From the NCBI GenBank assembly GCA_944376125.1, contig CALWBQ010000038.1, positions 1-64,000 of the forward strand: a stretch of DNA of 64,000 nt, written 5' to 3'. The position numbers and the translations under genes are program-made. Below are positions 1 through 8,809 of the stretch, in pieces (position 1 is the stretch's first letter; each line of letters begins with the position of its first letter). Below the pieces are notes generated by a model that had not been told where the DNA came from, ran no database searches, and saw only the letters and a program-made list of their open reading frames with translations. Source of the DNA: an uncultured Lachnospiraceae bacterium. Lineage in GTDB: Bacteria; Bacillota; Clostridia; Lachnospirales; Lachnospiraceae.

Positions 1-12
1 ATACTAGCCATG

Positions 13-82
13 CGGAAATACATCCTTTCTTGTTTTGTTTTTGTTTGGTCGCTAAAACTATAACACAGAAAATGTATTTCCG
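13..82. repeat. 11-bp inverted repeat around an A+T-rich spacer
   Basis: CGGAAATACAT and its exact complement ATGTATTTCCG lie 48 bases apart, and the right arm is followed by TCTTTTT. This may be a long-loop terminator of a gene to the left of the window. The spacer is T/TG-rich. The loop is long for a terminator, so the role is uncertain. Confidence 0.4.
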
Positions 83-160
83 TCTTTTTAATTATTCAGT
101 TGTAACACATGTATTGTAAACCTACAAAAATTGAAAGAATCTTGTTTTTTTGGTGCGCGG

Positions 161-189
161 TTGTAGATTTTGGGCCTTTAGGCTATAAT
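161..189 (+). promoter_or_regulatory. Vegetative promoter for the LRR/VWA/MoxR operon
   Basis: TTGTAG, a 17-base spacer and a perfect TATAAT, 25 bases upstream of the first start codon. It matches the housekeeping sigma consensus and should drive the four-gene chain that follows. Confidence 0.75.
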
Positions 190-214
190 AGCGTCAAGAC
201 GCAAGGAGGCAGCT

Positions 215-1195
215 ATGGAGTTAAGATGGGAAGAGTGCCCGAACAGAGAGAAGAGAGGCGCCAGAATTTTGAGAGTCTACAGCCGGGACAGGGAGGCAGA
301 GATCCCGGAGACGGTGGAGGGAGCAGACGGAAATCCCCTTCCGGTTCTGGAACTGGCGGATTACGTTTTTTCCGCCATGCGTCAGGGAGCAGAGGAAGAT
401 GATCTTATGGGACTTCCGCCCTTGACGGGGGATCGGGTGGAGCATGTTGTCCTGCCCCGATCACTGAGAAAAATTGGAAGGTATGCCTTTTATAATTGCG
501 AAGGTTTAAGAAAGCTGTCTTTTTTTACAGCGGTCAGCGACCTCGGCGCAGGCTTATTTACCGGCTGCCGGAATATCGGTGAGCTGGATGTCCGTATGGT
601 TCCAGGGGAAAAGTCCTGCCTTTACGAGGTCCTTTCTGAGCTGAACCAGACGCTGCGGGTGACCCTGAGGGATCAGGACGGGGGGATCCAGGCCAGGCTG
701 CTGCTCCCTGAATATTTTGAGGAATCTGTGGAAAATACGCCGGCCAGGATCGTGAATCTGGAAATGCATGGCTGCGGTCACAGGTACCGGTACGGTTTCC
801 GGAGGGAGCAGATGCCCTTTGCAGAATACGATGCCCTGTTTCCGCATGTTCGGGTCCAGGAGCCGCCGGCCATCGTCTCAGAGCTGGCCTGGTACCGGCT
901 GGAGTACCCAGTGCAGCTGTCAGAAAATTGGAAGGCAGCTTACCTGGAATACCTTGAGGCCCATCCGGAAGCGGCCGCAGAGGCATTTGCCAGGGTTGGG
1001 AACATGGCCCTGATGAGAAGGGCAGCTGCGGATCCGCGGATTAGTTTGGACTCTCTGGAAAAGATGATCGGGGCGGCTCAGAGGACAGGCCAGTCCGAGT
1101 TAATTCCTCTGCTGATGGATGTCCGGCATTCCAGACAGGCAGAACATGCAGAGCAAGGTCAGGTTTTCCAGAGAAAGAGAAGATTTGAACTGTAG
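215..1195 (+). CDS. Leucine-rich-repeat (BspA/LRR_5-like) hypothetical protein
   Basis: A 326-residue soluble protein with no signal peptide. Residues about 75-125 show one or two LRR_5/BspA-type units (VVLPRSLRKIGRYAFYNCEG, then LFTGCRNIGELDV), a fold used for protein contacts. The rest is not recognised; the C-terminal third is rich in Ala, Glu and Arg and looks helical. The start has an AAGGAGG ribosome site 5 bases upstream and a good promoter behind it. It is the first gene of a unit with a DUF3783 protein, a VWA-like protein and a MoxR ATPase, so it may be a substrate-recognition or scaffold partner of that ATPase system. That role is inferred from context only. Confidence 0.6.
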   Translation: MELRWEECPNREKRGARILRVYSRDREAEIPETVEGADGNPLPVLELADYVFSAMRQGAEEDDLMGLPPLTGDRVEHVVLPRSLRKIGRYAFYNCEGLRKLSFFTAVSDLGAGLFTGCRNIGELDVRMVPGEKSCLYEVLSELNQTLRVTLRDQDGGIQARLLLPEYFEESVENTPARIVNLEMHGCGHRYRYGFRREQMPFAEYDALFPHVRVQEPPAIVSELAWYRLEYPVQLSENWKAAYLEYLEAHPEAAAEAFARVGNMALMRRAAADPRISLDSLEKMIGAAQRTGQSELIPLLMDVRHSRQAEHAEQGQVFQRKRRFEL

Positions 1196-1214
1196 AGATA
1201 GAGAGGAAATAAAT

Positions 1215-1607
1215 ATGAGAGAGACAGTATTATACTATAATCCGGGAAATGCGCCTAAACCGGGAATGATGAAGAGCGTTCTGGTCAGAATGGGAGTCAG
1301 GATAAAAAATATCACGGAGGAGCAGCTTGGAGAGACCATCGGCAGCCTGCTGGGAATGGAGGAAATGGCTCAGGGGGCGGATGACAGCGGTGAGGAGCGG
1401 AAGGGGCCTCTGGGGGAACAGCTTCTGGTGCTGTACCGCTTCAGTGAGGGCCGCCTGGACCAGCTCTTGTATGGCCTGCGGAAAGCGGGGGTCCCCAAGA
1501 TTGAATTAAAAGCCATTGTGACCGAACAGAACAGCCGGTGGACGCTGTATGAGCTGTATGAAGAATTAAAGAAAGAGCGGGAGGCGTTGTCAGGGGAGAA
1601 TGATTGA
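1215..1607 (+). CDS. DUF3783 family protein
   Basis: A 130-residue acidic protein. The C-terminal half (LLVLYRFSEGRLDQLLYGLR, then KAGVPKIELKAIVTEQN and a Trp-Thr-Leu-Tyr-Glu-Leu helix) fits DUF3783, a small uncharacterised clostridial family. An upstream in-frame ATG at 1119 lies inside the preceding gene; the ATG at 1215 is preferred because it has AGAGG at normal spacing. The 3' end overlaps the next start by 8 bases, which suggests translational coupling with the VWA-like and MoxR genes. The molecular function is unknown. Confidence 0.65.
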   Translation: MRETVLYYNPGNAPKPGMMKSVLVRMGVRIKNITEEQLGETIGSLLGMEEMAQGADDSGEERKGPLGEQLLVLYRFSEGRLDQLLYGLRKAGVPKIELKAIVTEQNSRWTLYELYEELKKEREALSGEND

Positions 1608-2943
1608 TCCTGTAAGAGACCGGCAGCTTTCCGAGCTGAATCTTGTGGAAGTGTGCACGGAGATATTGAACCGGGCGAGAAATGAATTATATCTGAATAT
1701 GCGGTTTTTGGATCTGTCGCTGAGCAGTCTGAGTTTTGAGGCAGACTGGTCGATAGACGGGCTGGGGACGGACGGCTTTCGCATCTGCTATCAGCCGGAC
1801 CTCCTGATACAGATGTACAAAAAAGGGAGAGTGCTGGTCAACCGGGCATTTCTGCACATGGTGTTTCACTGCCTGTTTGGCCATATTGATGGGGGAAAGA
1901 GGGCTGAAAATCACGAACTGTGGGATTTGTCCTGCGACATTGCCATGGAATCCGTGATCGACGGGCTGTACCAGAAATGCGTATATATCCACCCGTCGGC
2001 TTCCAGGAGAGAGATGTACCTGAGACTTCGATCAGAGGGGCTGAAGGTGCTGACAGCGGAGGGGATTTACGATACACTGAAAAAAATGGAGCTGCCGGAG
2101 CAGCAGTTTGAGAGGCTGGCGGCGGAATTTAAAGTGGACAGCCATGAGCTGTGGAGAAAAGAAGACTCCCCGGGTATGGCCAGCAGGCGGCAGAATCAGT
2201 GGAGAGACAATCGGGAAAAGCTGCAGACGGCGCTGGAGACCGGAACCAGGGATGGGTCCCAGGACAACGAAAGTCTCATGGAACAGGTTCGGGCCGAAAA
2301 TCGGGAACGCTATGATTATAAAGCCTTTTTGAGAAAATTTTCCGTTCTCAAAGAAGAACTGCAGGTGGATGCAGACTCCTTTGATTACGGATTTTATATG
2401 TACGGTATGAGCCTGTATGGAAATATGCCGCTTTTGGAGCCGCTGGAAACGAAGGAAATCCGGAGGATTGAAGACTTTGTCATAGCTGTGGATACCTCTA
2501 TGTCCTGCTCTGGAGACCTGGTGCGGCGGTTCCTGGAAGAAACATATGGGGTGTTGGCAGAGTCGGAAAGCTATTTTCGAAAAATCAATGTTCACATTAT
2601 TCAGTGTGATGAGAAAATCCAGTCAGACACAGTGATTGCCTCCCAGGAGGATTTAAGGCAGTATATGGAAAATTTCACTGTGTCCGGATTCGGCGGGACG
2701 GATTTCCGGCCGGTTTTTGAGTACGTCCGAAACTTGGCGGCTCAGGGAAGATTTTCCAGGCTGCGGGGATTGATCTATTTTACGGACGGCAAGGGAATCT
2801 ATCCGGTGGAAAGCCCGCCTTATGATACAGCATTTGTTTTTGTCGATGAGGCATACAGTGATATCTCTGTGCCGGCCTGGGCGATCAAATTGATTTTGCG
2901 GCCCGGAGAATTGGAGGAAGAAGCTGCAGGAGGAAACGGCTGA
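1600..2943 (+). CDS. VWA-like / DUF2201 putative metallopeptidase-related protein
   Basis: 447 residues. The N-terminal half resembles the DUF2201 putative metallopeptidase domain: a His-rich helix HMVFHCLFGH at about residue 86, followed by an Asp-containing helix WDLSCDIAMESVID. The C-terminal part is a VWA-like domain whose metal-ion-dependent adhesion site is visible as DTSMS, with a later GGTDF and YFTDGKG. Proteins of this type normally pair with a MoxR ATPase, and one follows directly with a TGATG overlap. The zinc motif is HMVFH rather than HExxH, so the usual catalytic Glu is absent; the domain may bind metal without hydrolysing peptides. Its target is unknown. Confidence 0.75.
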   Translation: MIDPVRDRQLSELNLVEVCTEILNRARNELYLNMRFLDLSLSSLSFEADWSIDGLGTDGFRICYQPDLLIQMYKKGRVLVNRAFLHMVFHCLFGHIDGGKRAENHELWDLSCDIAMESVIDGLYQKCVYIHPSASRREMYLRLRSEGLKVLTAEGIYDTLKKMELPEQQFERLAAEFKVDSHELWRKEDSPGMASRRQNQWRDNREKLQTALETGTRDGSQDNESLMEQVRAENRERYDYKAFLRKFSVLKEELQVDADSFDYGFYMYGMSLYGNMPLLEPLETKEIRRIEDFVIAVDTSMSCSGDLVRRFLEETYGVLAESESYFRKINVHIIQCDEKIQSDTVIASQEDLRQYMENFTVSGFGGTDFRPVFEYVRNLAAQGRFSRLRGLIYFTDGKGIYPVESPPYDTAFVFVDEAYSDISVPAWAIKLILRPGELEEEAAGGNG

Positions 2944-4412
2944 TGAATATTAAACGAGCAAAGCAGGAGATTAAAGATACCATAGAGGCATATCTGATGA
3001 AGGACGAATTTGGTGAATATGTGATTCCCTCAGTGCGGCAGAGGCCCGTGCTGCTCATAGGGCCTCCCGGTGTGGGGAAAACCCAGATTATGGAACAGAT
3101 TGCCAGGGAGTGCGGTATCGGTCTGGTGGCGTACACCATCACCCACCATACCCGCCAGAGCGCCATCGGCCTGCCTTTTATCGAGAAAAAAGAGTTTGGC
3201 GGCCGGGAATATACGGTGACAGAATACACAATGAGTGAGATCGTAGCGTCGATCTATAATAAGATGGAGGAGACCGGGCTCCAGGAGGGGATCCTTTTTC
3301 TGGATGAGATCAACTGCGTGTCAGAAACCCTGGCGCCGGCCATGCTCCAGCTTTTACAGTGCAAATCCTTCGGCAGTCATAAGCTGCCCAGAGGGTGGAT
3401 CATAGCGGCGGCCGGAAATCCGCCGGAGTTTAACAAGTCGGTCCGGGACTTTGACGTGGTGACCCTGGACCGGATCAAGAAAATATACGTGGAGCCGGAT
3501 TACGGCGTCTGGAAGGAATACGCTGAGGCGGAGGGAATTTACCCTGCGGTCCAGTCCTATTTAAGCATTAAACCGCAGAACTTATGCACCATAGAGACTA
3601 CAGTGGACGGAAAACAGTTTGCTACGCCCAGAGGGTGGGATGACCTGTCGGGCCTGCTCTGGGTTTATGAAAAACTGGGGAAAACGGCGGATCGGGATGT
3701 GGTGTACCAATATATTCAGCATCCGCGGATTGCCAAAGATTTCGCCAATTATCTGGAGCTTTACAGGAGATACCAGAGCGAGTACCGGGTGGAAGAGATT
3801 CTGGCAGGCACGATTCGGGAGAATGTCTGCGACCAGGCGGCCAAGGCGCCCTTCGATGAAAAGCTCAGCCTGGTGGGACTGCTGCTGTCAAAGCTGTCCG
3901 GCTATTTTGCTGGCTGTCTGGAAAAGGCGGGGGATCTGGAACTGCTGATGAAAAAGCTCCGGGTTCTGCAGGATCCGGAGAAGGTGCTGGAGGAACTTTC
4001 AGCGGAGTATGAAGAGAAAAAGCGGGAAGAGCTCCTGTCTGTTCGGGGAGAGAGAAGATACCGCCGCATTATAAAAGCTATGGAAGAGTGCAGGAGAAGC
4101 CTGAGGGAGGAGAACTGCACAGATCCCGGCGCAGTGTGGGAATGGATGCGGCAGTGGTTTGGCTGTCAGAGTGACCAGTATGAGGAGATGAAAGAGACCG
4201 GAGGCCAGATGCTGGAGCACGCCTTTGATTTTATGGAGGCAGCATTTGGTACCGGACAGGAGATGGTGCTTTTTGTGACGGAATTAAATTCTAATTTTTA
4301 CTGTGTGGAATTTCTTCAGGAGTACGAGTGCGCCAGGTACTATGAATATAATAAAAATTTGCTCTTTGATGACAGAGAAAGCGACCTGCTCCGAAAAATT
4401 GAGAAACGGTAA
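2943..4412 (+). CDS. MoxR-family AAA+ ATPase
   Basis: 489 residues. A Walker A motif GPPGVGKT at residues 40-47, a Walker B ILFLDE at about 117-122 and a sensor-1 region AAAGNPPEFN mark a MoxR-type AAA+ ATPase. Such proteins act as chaperone-like remodelling factors with VWA-domain partners, and the VWA gene overlaps it by 3 bases. The C-terminal 200 residues are helical, charged and not assigned. There is no membrane segment, so it should be cytoplasmic. It ends the operon; the DUF378 gene starts 67 bases later. Confidence 0.88.
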   Translation: MNIKRAKQEIKDTIEAYLMKDEFGEYVIPSVRQRPVLLIGPPGVGKTQIMEQIARECGIGLVAYTITHHTRQSAIGLPFIEKKEFGGREYTVTEYTMSEIVASIYNKMEETGLQEGILFLDEINCVSETLAPAMLQLLQCKSFGSHKLPRGWIIAAAGNPPEFNKSVRDFDVVTLDRIKKIYVEPDYGVWKEYAEAEGIYPAVQSYLSIKPQNLCTIETTVDGKQFATPRGWDDLSGLLWVYEKLGKTADRDVVYQYIQHPRIAKDFANYLELYRRYQSEYRVEEILAGTIRENVCDQAAKAPFDEKLSLVGLLLSKLSGYFAGCLEKAGDLELLMKKLRVLQDPEKVLEELSAEYEEKKREELLSVRGERRYRRIIKAMEECRRSLREENCTDPGAVWEWMRQWFGCQSDQYEEMKETGGQMLEHAFDFMEAAFGTGQEMVLFVTELNSNFYCVEFLQEYECARYYEYNKNLLFDDRESDLLRKIEKR

Positions 4413-4479
4413 GTCCATGAATAGAAACTCCCTTCTTGGAACATATTAGCGGTAGTATATCCAGAATGGAGGGAATGAA

Positions 4480-4686
4480 ATGGGTAATAAAGCATTGGAT
4501 TATACGGCATTGACGATTGGAATTATCGGAGCCATCAACTGGGGCCTGATCGGATTTTTTAATTTTAACCTGGTCTCCTTCCTGTTCGGGAGCATGACCT
4601 GGATATCCAGGATCGTTTATGCCCTGGTGGGATTGTGCGGATTGTATCTGCTCAGCTTTTACGGCCGTTCCGCGGGCCAGGAATAA
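4480..4686 (+). CDS. DUF378 small membrane protein
   Basis: 68 residues with two hydrophobic helices. The sequence matches the DUF378 (YuzA-like) pattern: LDYTALTIGIIGAINWGLIG, then a glycine-containing loop and IVYALVGLCGLYLL. Function is unknown; the family is common in Firmicutes. The start has GGAGGG at good spacing. A hairpin just downstream probably ends its transcript. Confidence 0.85.
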   Translation: MGNKALDYTALTIGIIGAINWGLIGFFNFNLVSFLFGSMTWISRIVYALVGLCGLYLLSFYGRSAGQE

Positions 4687-4712
4687 CAAAATAAAAGTTC
4701 ATCGCATGGAGG

Positions 4713-4742
4713 AGGCCGCCCCGCAGATGGGAGCGGCCTTCT
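4713..4742 (+). terminator. Probable intrinsic terminator after the DUF378 gene
   Basis: AGGCCGC pairs with GCGGCCT over a 13-base loop and is followed by a weak T tract (TCTGT). The stem is strong but the tail is poor. Confidence 0.5.
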
Positions 4743-4857
4743 GTATGTGTAAAGAAATGGGGCGAGGCAGCCTTTGCCTGGCGGCCGCGTTTGATTTTAT
4801 CTGTATAGCCGTTATAGTAAAGTACAAATTCATTTCTCTGGCGTTATCGCTGTCCTT

Positions 4858-4867
4858 ATGGTATGAT
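4858..4867 (+). promoter_or_regulatory. Extended -10 promoter for the HAD/thrE/pyrC operon
   Basis: An extended -10 element (TGG before TATGAT) lies 44 bases upstream of the HAD start. No good -35 is seen, which is usual for extended -10 promoters. It overlaps an upstream in-frame ATG at 4863, which argues against that ATG as a start. Confidence 0.5.
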
Positions 4868-4910
4868 GAGAGCTAGATTGATTAAAAATACACATGCGAG
4901 GGGAGAGACC

Positions 4911-5564
4911 ATGGCGGCAGACAGGATAAAAGCAGTGATCTTTGATATGGACGGTGTGCTGATCGACAGCGAGATCGTATATTTGAGATCTATGCTGGCA
5001 TTTGCCAAGGAACGGAGGCCGGAGGTTACAGAGCAGGATCTGATCGGTGTTGTAGGCAGAACGGCCAGGGACAGTTGGGAGATTGTGGAGAGGGCTGTGG
5101 CAAATGGGCAGACCTGGGAGGAGCTGCGGGAGGAATACCGCAGATGGACAAATGTTTATGAGACGACCGATTACCGGAAGATTTTCCGCCGGGAAGTACG
5201 GCCTGTGCTGAGGACGCTGAAGGAGAAGGGGTACCGGATGGCGGTGGCGTCCTCTACGAGGCTCTCCTTGGTGCGCCGGGTACTGGAGGAAAATGAGATT
5301 ATCAGCTATTTCGATGAGGTAGTCAGCGGCAATCAGTTCCGCCGCAGCAAGCCGGACCCGGAAATTTACCGCTATACAGCAAAGAAACTAGGAGTCAGGG
5401 AGGACGAATGTTTTGTCATAGAGGACTCTACAGTAGGAATCACGGCGGCCCACAGGGCAGGGATGACAGTGGCGGCTCTGATTGACGACAGATTTGGGTT
5501 TGACCGCTCCCTGGCAGATTACGAGATAGAGACCATAGGAGGAGCGCTGAAGTATTTGTTATGA
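4911..5564 (+). CDS. HAD-superfamily phosphatase (beta-phosphoglucomutase-like)
   Basis: 217 residues. Motif I is DMDGVLIDSE with nucleophile Asp12 and acid Asp14, motif II is ASSTRLS, and motif IV is FVIEDSTVGITAAHRAGM. The arrangement and the N-terminal cap place it in the HAD subfamily I group with beta-phosphoglucomutase and phosphoglycolate phosphatase; the substrate cannot be told. The start at 4911 is chosen for its GAGGGGAG ribosome site and because the longer start overlaps a promoter. ATGA overlap with the next gene. Confidence 0.8.
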   Translation: MAADRIKAVIFDMDGVLIDSEIVYLRSMLAFAKERRPEVTEQDLIGVVGRTARDSWEIVERAVANGQTWEELREEYRRWTNVYETTDYRKIFRREVRPVLRTLKEKGYRMAVASSTRLSLVRRVLEENEIISYFDEVVSGNQFRRSKPDPEIYRYTAKKLGVREDECFVIEDSTVGITAAHRAGMTVAALIDDRFGFDRSLADYEIETIGGALKYLL

Positions 5565-6256
5565 AAGTGACATATATTCATCACGATGGATTTCTGGCAG
5601 AGTGCCGGGATCGGTATCTATTATTTGATTATTACCGGGGAGCAATTCCGGAGATGGATCCTGAAAAACCCCTCTATGTCTTTGCCAGCCATCGCCACGG
5701 AGATCATTTTAATGAAGATATTTTTCAGTTGGCGAACCGATACCCAAAGGTGCAGTATATTTTGGCAAAGGATATCTGGATGAGCCGGGTGCCGGAGTCC
5801 CTCAGAGGGAGAACAATCCGCATGGGCTGGAGAAAACAGGAAGAGATGGACGGAATGGTGATCCGCACGCTGAAGTCTACCGACGAGGGCGTGGCATTTC
5901 TGGTGGAAGTGGACGGAATGACTATTTACCACGCAGGAGATTTGAATGATTGGAGATGGAACGAAGAGTCAGATCAGTGGAATGAGGCCATGCATCAGAA
6001 ATATATGAAAGAGATTACAGGGCTGGCGGGCGAGAAGATTCGCTGTGCGTTTCTCCCGCTGGACCCCAGGCAGGAGGAGTGGTACTGGCTGGGCATGGAC
6101 GAGTTTATGAAAACGGTCGGGGCAGAGACAGTGTTCCCCATGCATTTTTGGGGAGACTTTGATGTGATTCGGCGGCTGAAAGAGGAGCCCTGTTCTGATG
6201 CCTATCGGGACCGGGTCGTGGATATTGCCCGGTGCGGGGAGGAATTTTGGCTGTGA
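5561..6256 (+). CDS. Metallo-beta-lactamase fold hydrolase (UlaG/ZnHydrolase-like)
   Basis: 231 residues. SHRHGDHF at residues 43-50 is the HxHxDH zinc motif; further ligands are the HAGDLNDW aspartate/histidine and the FPMHFWGDF histidine. This fits the small UlaG-like branch of the metallo-beta-lactamase superfamily. The substrate is unknown. It sits between a HAD phosphatase and ThrE-type exporter genes with 4-base overlaps on both sides, so it is made from the same transcript. Confidence 0.8.
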   Translation: MKVTYIHHDGFLAECRDRYLLFDYYRGAIPEMDPEKPLYVFASHRHGDHFNEDIFQLANRYPKVQYILAKDIWMSRVPESLRGRTIRMGWRKQEEMDGMVIRTLKSTDEGVAFLVEVDGMTIYHAGDLNDWRWNEESDQWNEAMHQKYMKEITGLAGEKIRCAFLPLDPRQEEWYWLGMDEFMKTVGAETVFPMHFWGDFDVIRRLKEEPCSDAYRDRVVDIARCGEEFWL

Positions 6257-7026
6257 ACGAGAGAGAAGTTCTGGAGACCGCCATGGAGGCGGGGCACATT
6301 TTGTTGGAAAATGGGGCAGAGATTTTCCGGGTTGAGGAGACGATCGACCGGATCTGCCGCTATTATGGGGTAGACTATGCCAACGCGTTTGTCCTGAGCA
6401 ATGGTATTTTTCTGACTGCGGGAAATCTTCGGCAGCAGTATTTTGCTAAGGTTCAGCATATCCCTGTGAGCGGTGCCCATCTGAACCGGGTCGCTGCAGT
6501 GAATCAGCTTTCCAGGGAGATCGAGGCGGGCCATTACACTGTGGAGGAAGCGAGAAAGACGTTGGAATCGATCAAAACCATGCCGGGCAAGACGAAGCGG
6601 ATGCAGATTCTGGCTTCAGGGATCGGGAGCGGATGTTTCTGTTATCTGTTTGGGGGGAGCCTCCTGGACAGTGCAGCGGCTTTTGCAGTGGGTCTTATTC
6701 TGTACCTGTTTGTCTTGTATATCAGCGTGCCCAGGCTTTCCAAGATCGTGGGAAACATTGCCGGGGGTGCGCTGGTGACGCTTCTGTGTATGGTTTTCTA
6801 CCATATCCATCTGGGGGAGCATTTAAACCATATGGTGATAGGGGCGATTATTCCTTTGGTGCCGGGAGTGCCATTTACCAACGCTATCCGGGATATCGCT
6901 GACGGGGATTATATCAGCGGATCTGTCAGGATGCTGGATGCCATGCTGGTATTTTTCTGCATTGCCATGGGTGTGGGGATGATGTTTACGGTGTACAGCC
7001 GGATTGGAGGTGTCATGGCTCTGTGA
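6253..7026 (+). CDS. Threonine/serine exporter, ThrE N-terminal-type subunit (DUF1212)
   Basis: 257 residues from GTG at 6253. That start overlaps the previous stop as GTGA and has GGGGAGGA about 10 bases upstream; an in-frame GTG at 6232 is less likely. The soluble N-terminus (AGHILLENGAEIFRVEETID, then NAFVLSNGIFLTAG) and five hydrophobic helices including IPLVPGVPFTNAIRDIADGD match the ThrE/YjjP family (PF06738). It forms a two-gene exporter with the next gene and probably exports threonine, serine or a related small metabolite. The exact substrate is inferred from family only. Confidence 0.85.
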   Translation: MNEREVLETAMEAGHILLENGAEIFRVEETIDRICRYYGVDYANAFVLSNGIFLTAGNLRQQYFAKVQHIPVSGAHLNRVAAVNQLSREIEAGHYTVEEARKTLESIKTMPGKTKRMQILASGIGSGCFCYLFGGSLLDSAAAFAVGLILYLFVLYISVPRLSKIVGNIAGGALVTLLCMVFYHIHLGEHLNHMVIGAIIPLVPGVPFTNAIRDIADGDYISGSVRMLDAMLVFFCIAMGVGMMFTVYSRIGGVMAL

Positions 7027-7514
7027 TAGGACAGGTGTTGGCAGCCGCGGTTGGCACGATTGCGTTTTCAGTTCTATTTTCCGTGCCAAGAGTTTATTAT
7101 CCTTACTGCGGTCTGATCGGAGGAGCTGGATGGGTCATTTACTGCCTGCTGATTACCTCGGCATCATCACCGGAGGCCACATTTTTTGCTGCGATTGCAG
7201 TGATTTTGCTGTCCCGGCTTTTTGCAGTCTGGGAGAGGTGTCCGGTGACTCTGTTTTTGATCCCGGGGATCTTCCCGCTGGTGCCGGGCGCCGGTGTTTA
7301 CTGGACAGCTTACTATATTGTGACCGATCAGCTGGGGCTGGCATCAGAGACGGGATTTATGGCTCTGAAAGTGGCTGTGGCGATTGTGCTGGGAATTGTT
7401 TTGATTTTTCAGCTTCCCCAGAGTCTTTTCTCCGGCATCGCAGGGCTGGCTCCGGCGGCGTGGAAGAGGAGACGGGATAAAAAGACGAACAGGAAGGAGA
7501 GGATCGGCAAATGA
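7023..7514 (+). CDS. Threonine/serine exporter, small membrane subunit (ThrE2/YjjB-like)
   Basis: 163 residues with four to five transmembrane helices and the conserved FLIPGIFPLVPGAGVYWTAY stretch of the PF12821 (DUF3815) domain. It starts at a GTG that overlaps the stop of the large subunit (GTGA). The two polypeptides correspond to the halves of single-chain ThrE exporters. The C-terminus is short and basic. Confidence 0.85.
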   Translation: MIGQVLAAAVGTIAFSVLFSVPRVYYPYCGLIGGAGWVIYCLLITSASSPEATFFAAIAVILLSRLFAVWERCPVTLFLIPGIFPLVPGAGVYWTAYYIVTDQLGLASETGFMALKVAVAIVLGIVLIFQLPQSLFSGIAGLAPAAWKRRRDKKTNRKERIGK

Positions 7515-8809
7515 TCTGGATTAAAAATGGATGGCTCATAGACCCTGGCAGAGGTCTGGAGGGGCCGGGAGATGTGATATTAGAAGACGGGAAAATTGCC
7601 AGGATTATCTGGGAGGGACAGGAAAATGGAGAGACTCTGGAGCTGCCTGAGAATATCCAGGTGATTGACGCTGCAGGCATGACAGTGGCCCCAGGACTGG
7701 CAGATGTCCATGTCCATTTCCGGGATCCGGGATTTACTTACAAAGAAGATATTGAGACAGGGGCAGCCGCGGCGGCACGGGGAGGATTTACTTCCGTTGT
7801 CCTGATGGCCAACACGAAGCCTCTGACAGACAATGTGGAGACTCTCCGCTACGTTATAGAAAAGGGAGAAAAGACAGGGATTCATGTCTTCAGCTGTGCC
7901 GCCGTTTCGGAAGGTTTTCAGGGGGAGAAGCTGACAGATATGGAAGCTCTGAAAAAGGCTGGAGCTGTTGGCTTTACGGATGATGGGATTCCGCTGAAAA
8001 GCGGCTCCTTTGTCAGAAAGGCTATGGAAGAAGCGGCGCGCCTTGATATGCCTCTGAGCTTTCACGAAGAGGATCCGGCATACATTGGCCAAAATGGAAT
8101 CAACCACGGGGCCGTGTCGGAGAGATTGGGGATTTACGGTTCCCCGGCGCTGGCCGAGGATGCTATGGTGGCGAGAGACTGTATGATTGCCCTGGATACA
8201 GGGGCTGCCATTGATATCCAGCACATCAGCTCCGCCAATTCTGTTGCCATGGTGCGCCTGGCAAAATCTCTGGGAGCCATGGTGTGGGCGGAGGTGACAC
8301 CCCACCATTTCACACTGACAGAAGAAGCAGTGCTGGAGCATGGGACCCTGGCCAAGATGAATCCGCCGCTGAGGACAGAGCGGGACCGGCAGGCGCTGAT
8401 CCAGGGGCTGAAGGATGGAACGATCGATATGATCGTCACAGACCATGCCCCCCACAGCAGGGAGGAAAAGGCGAAGCCTCTGACAGAGGCGCCCAGCGGG
8501 ATCACAGGGCTGGAGACTTCTCTGGCTTTGGGGATTACTCATCTGGTAAAGCCGGGCCATCTGACGCTTCTTCAGCTCATGGAGAAAATGAGCCTCAATC
8601 CTGGGAGGCTCTACAAAAAGGACTGGGGCCATTTGGAAGAGGGCCGGCCTGCCGATCTGGTGATCTTTGACCAGGACCGCCAGTGGGTGGTAAAGGAGGA
8701 AGAATTTGCATCAAAGGCTTCCAACAGCCCGTTCATCGGAGAGAGGCTGACAGGAAAGGTGATATATACGATCTGTGGAGGAAACATCGTTTATGAAGAC
8801 TTATCGTGA
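7511..8809 (+). CDS. pyrC: Dihydroorotase (PyrC, class I)
   Basis: 432 residues, normal for class I bacterial dihydroorotase, which cyclises carbamoyl-aspartate to dihydroorotate in pyrimidine synthesis. The zinc motif is HVHFRDPG at residues 67-74, with MANTKP, the HEEDP histidine, IQHISSANS and the VTDHAPHS aspartate all in order. It overlaps the exporter gene by 4 bases and the nucleotidase gene by 17. No other pyr gene is nearby, so it is separated from the rest of the pathway. Confidence 0.95.
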   Translation: MIWIKNGWLIDPGRGLEGPGDVILEDGKIARIIWEGQENGETLELPENIQVIDAAGMTVAPGLADVHVHFRDPGFTYKEDIETGAAAAARGGFTSVVLMANTKPLTDNVETLRYVIEKGEKTGIHVFSCAAVSEGFQGEKLTDMEALKKAGAVGFTDDGIPLKSGSFVRKAMEEAARLDMPLSFHEEDPAYIGQNGINHGAVSERLGIYGSPALAEDAMVARDCMIALDTGAAIDIQHISSANSVAMVRLAKSLGAMVWAEVTPHHFTLTEEAVLEHGTLAKMNPPLRTERDRQALIQGLKDGTIDMIVTDHAPHSREEKAKPLTEAPSGITGLETSLALGITHLVKPGHLTLLQLMEKMSLNPGRLYKKDWGHLEEGRPADLVIFDQDRQWVVKEEEFASKASNSPFIGERLTGKVIYTICGGNIVYEDLS

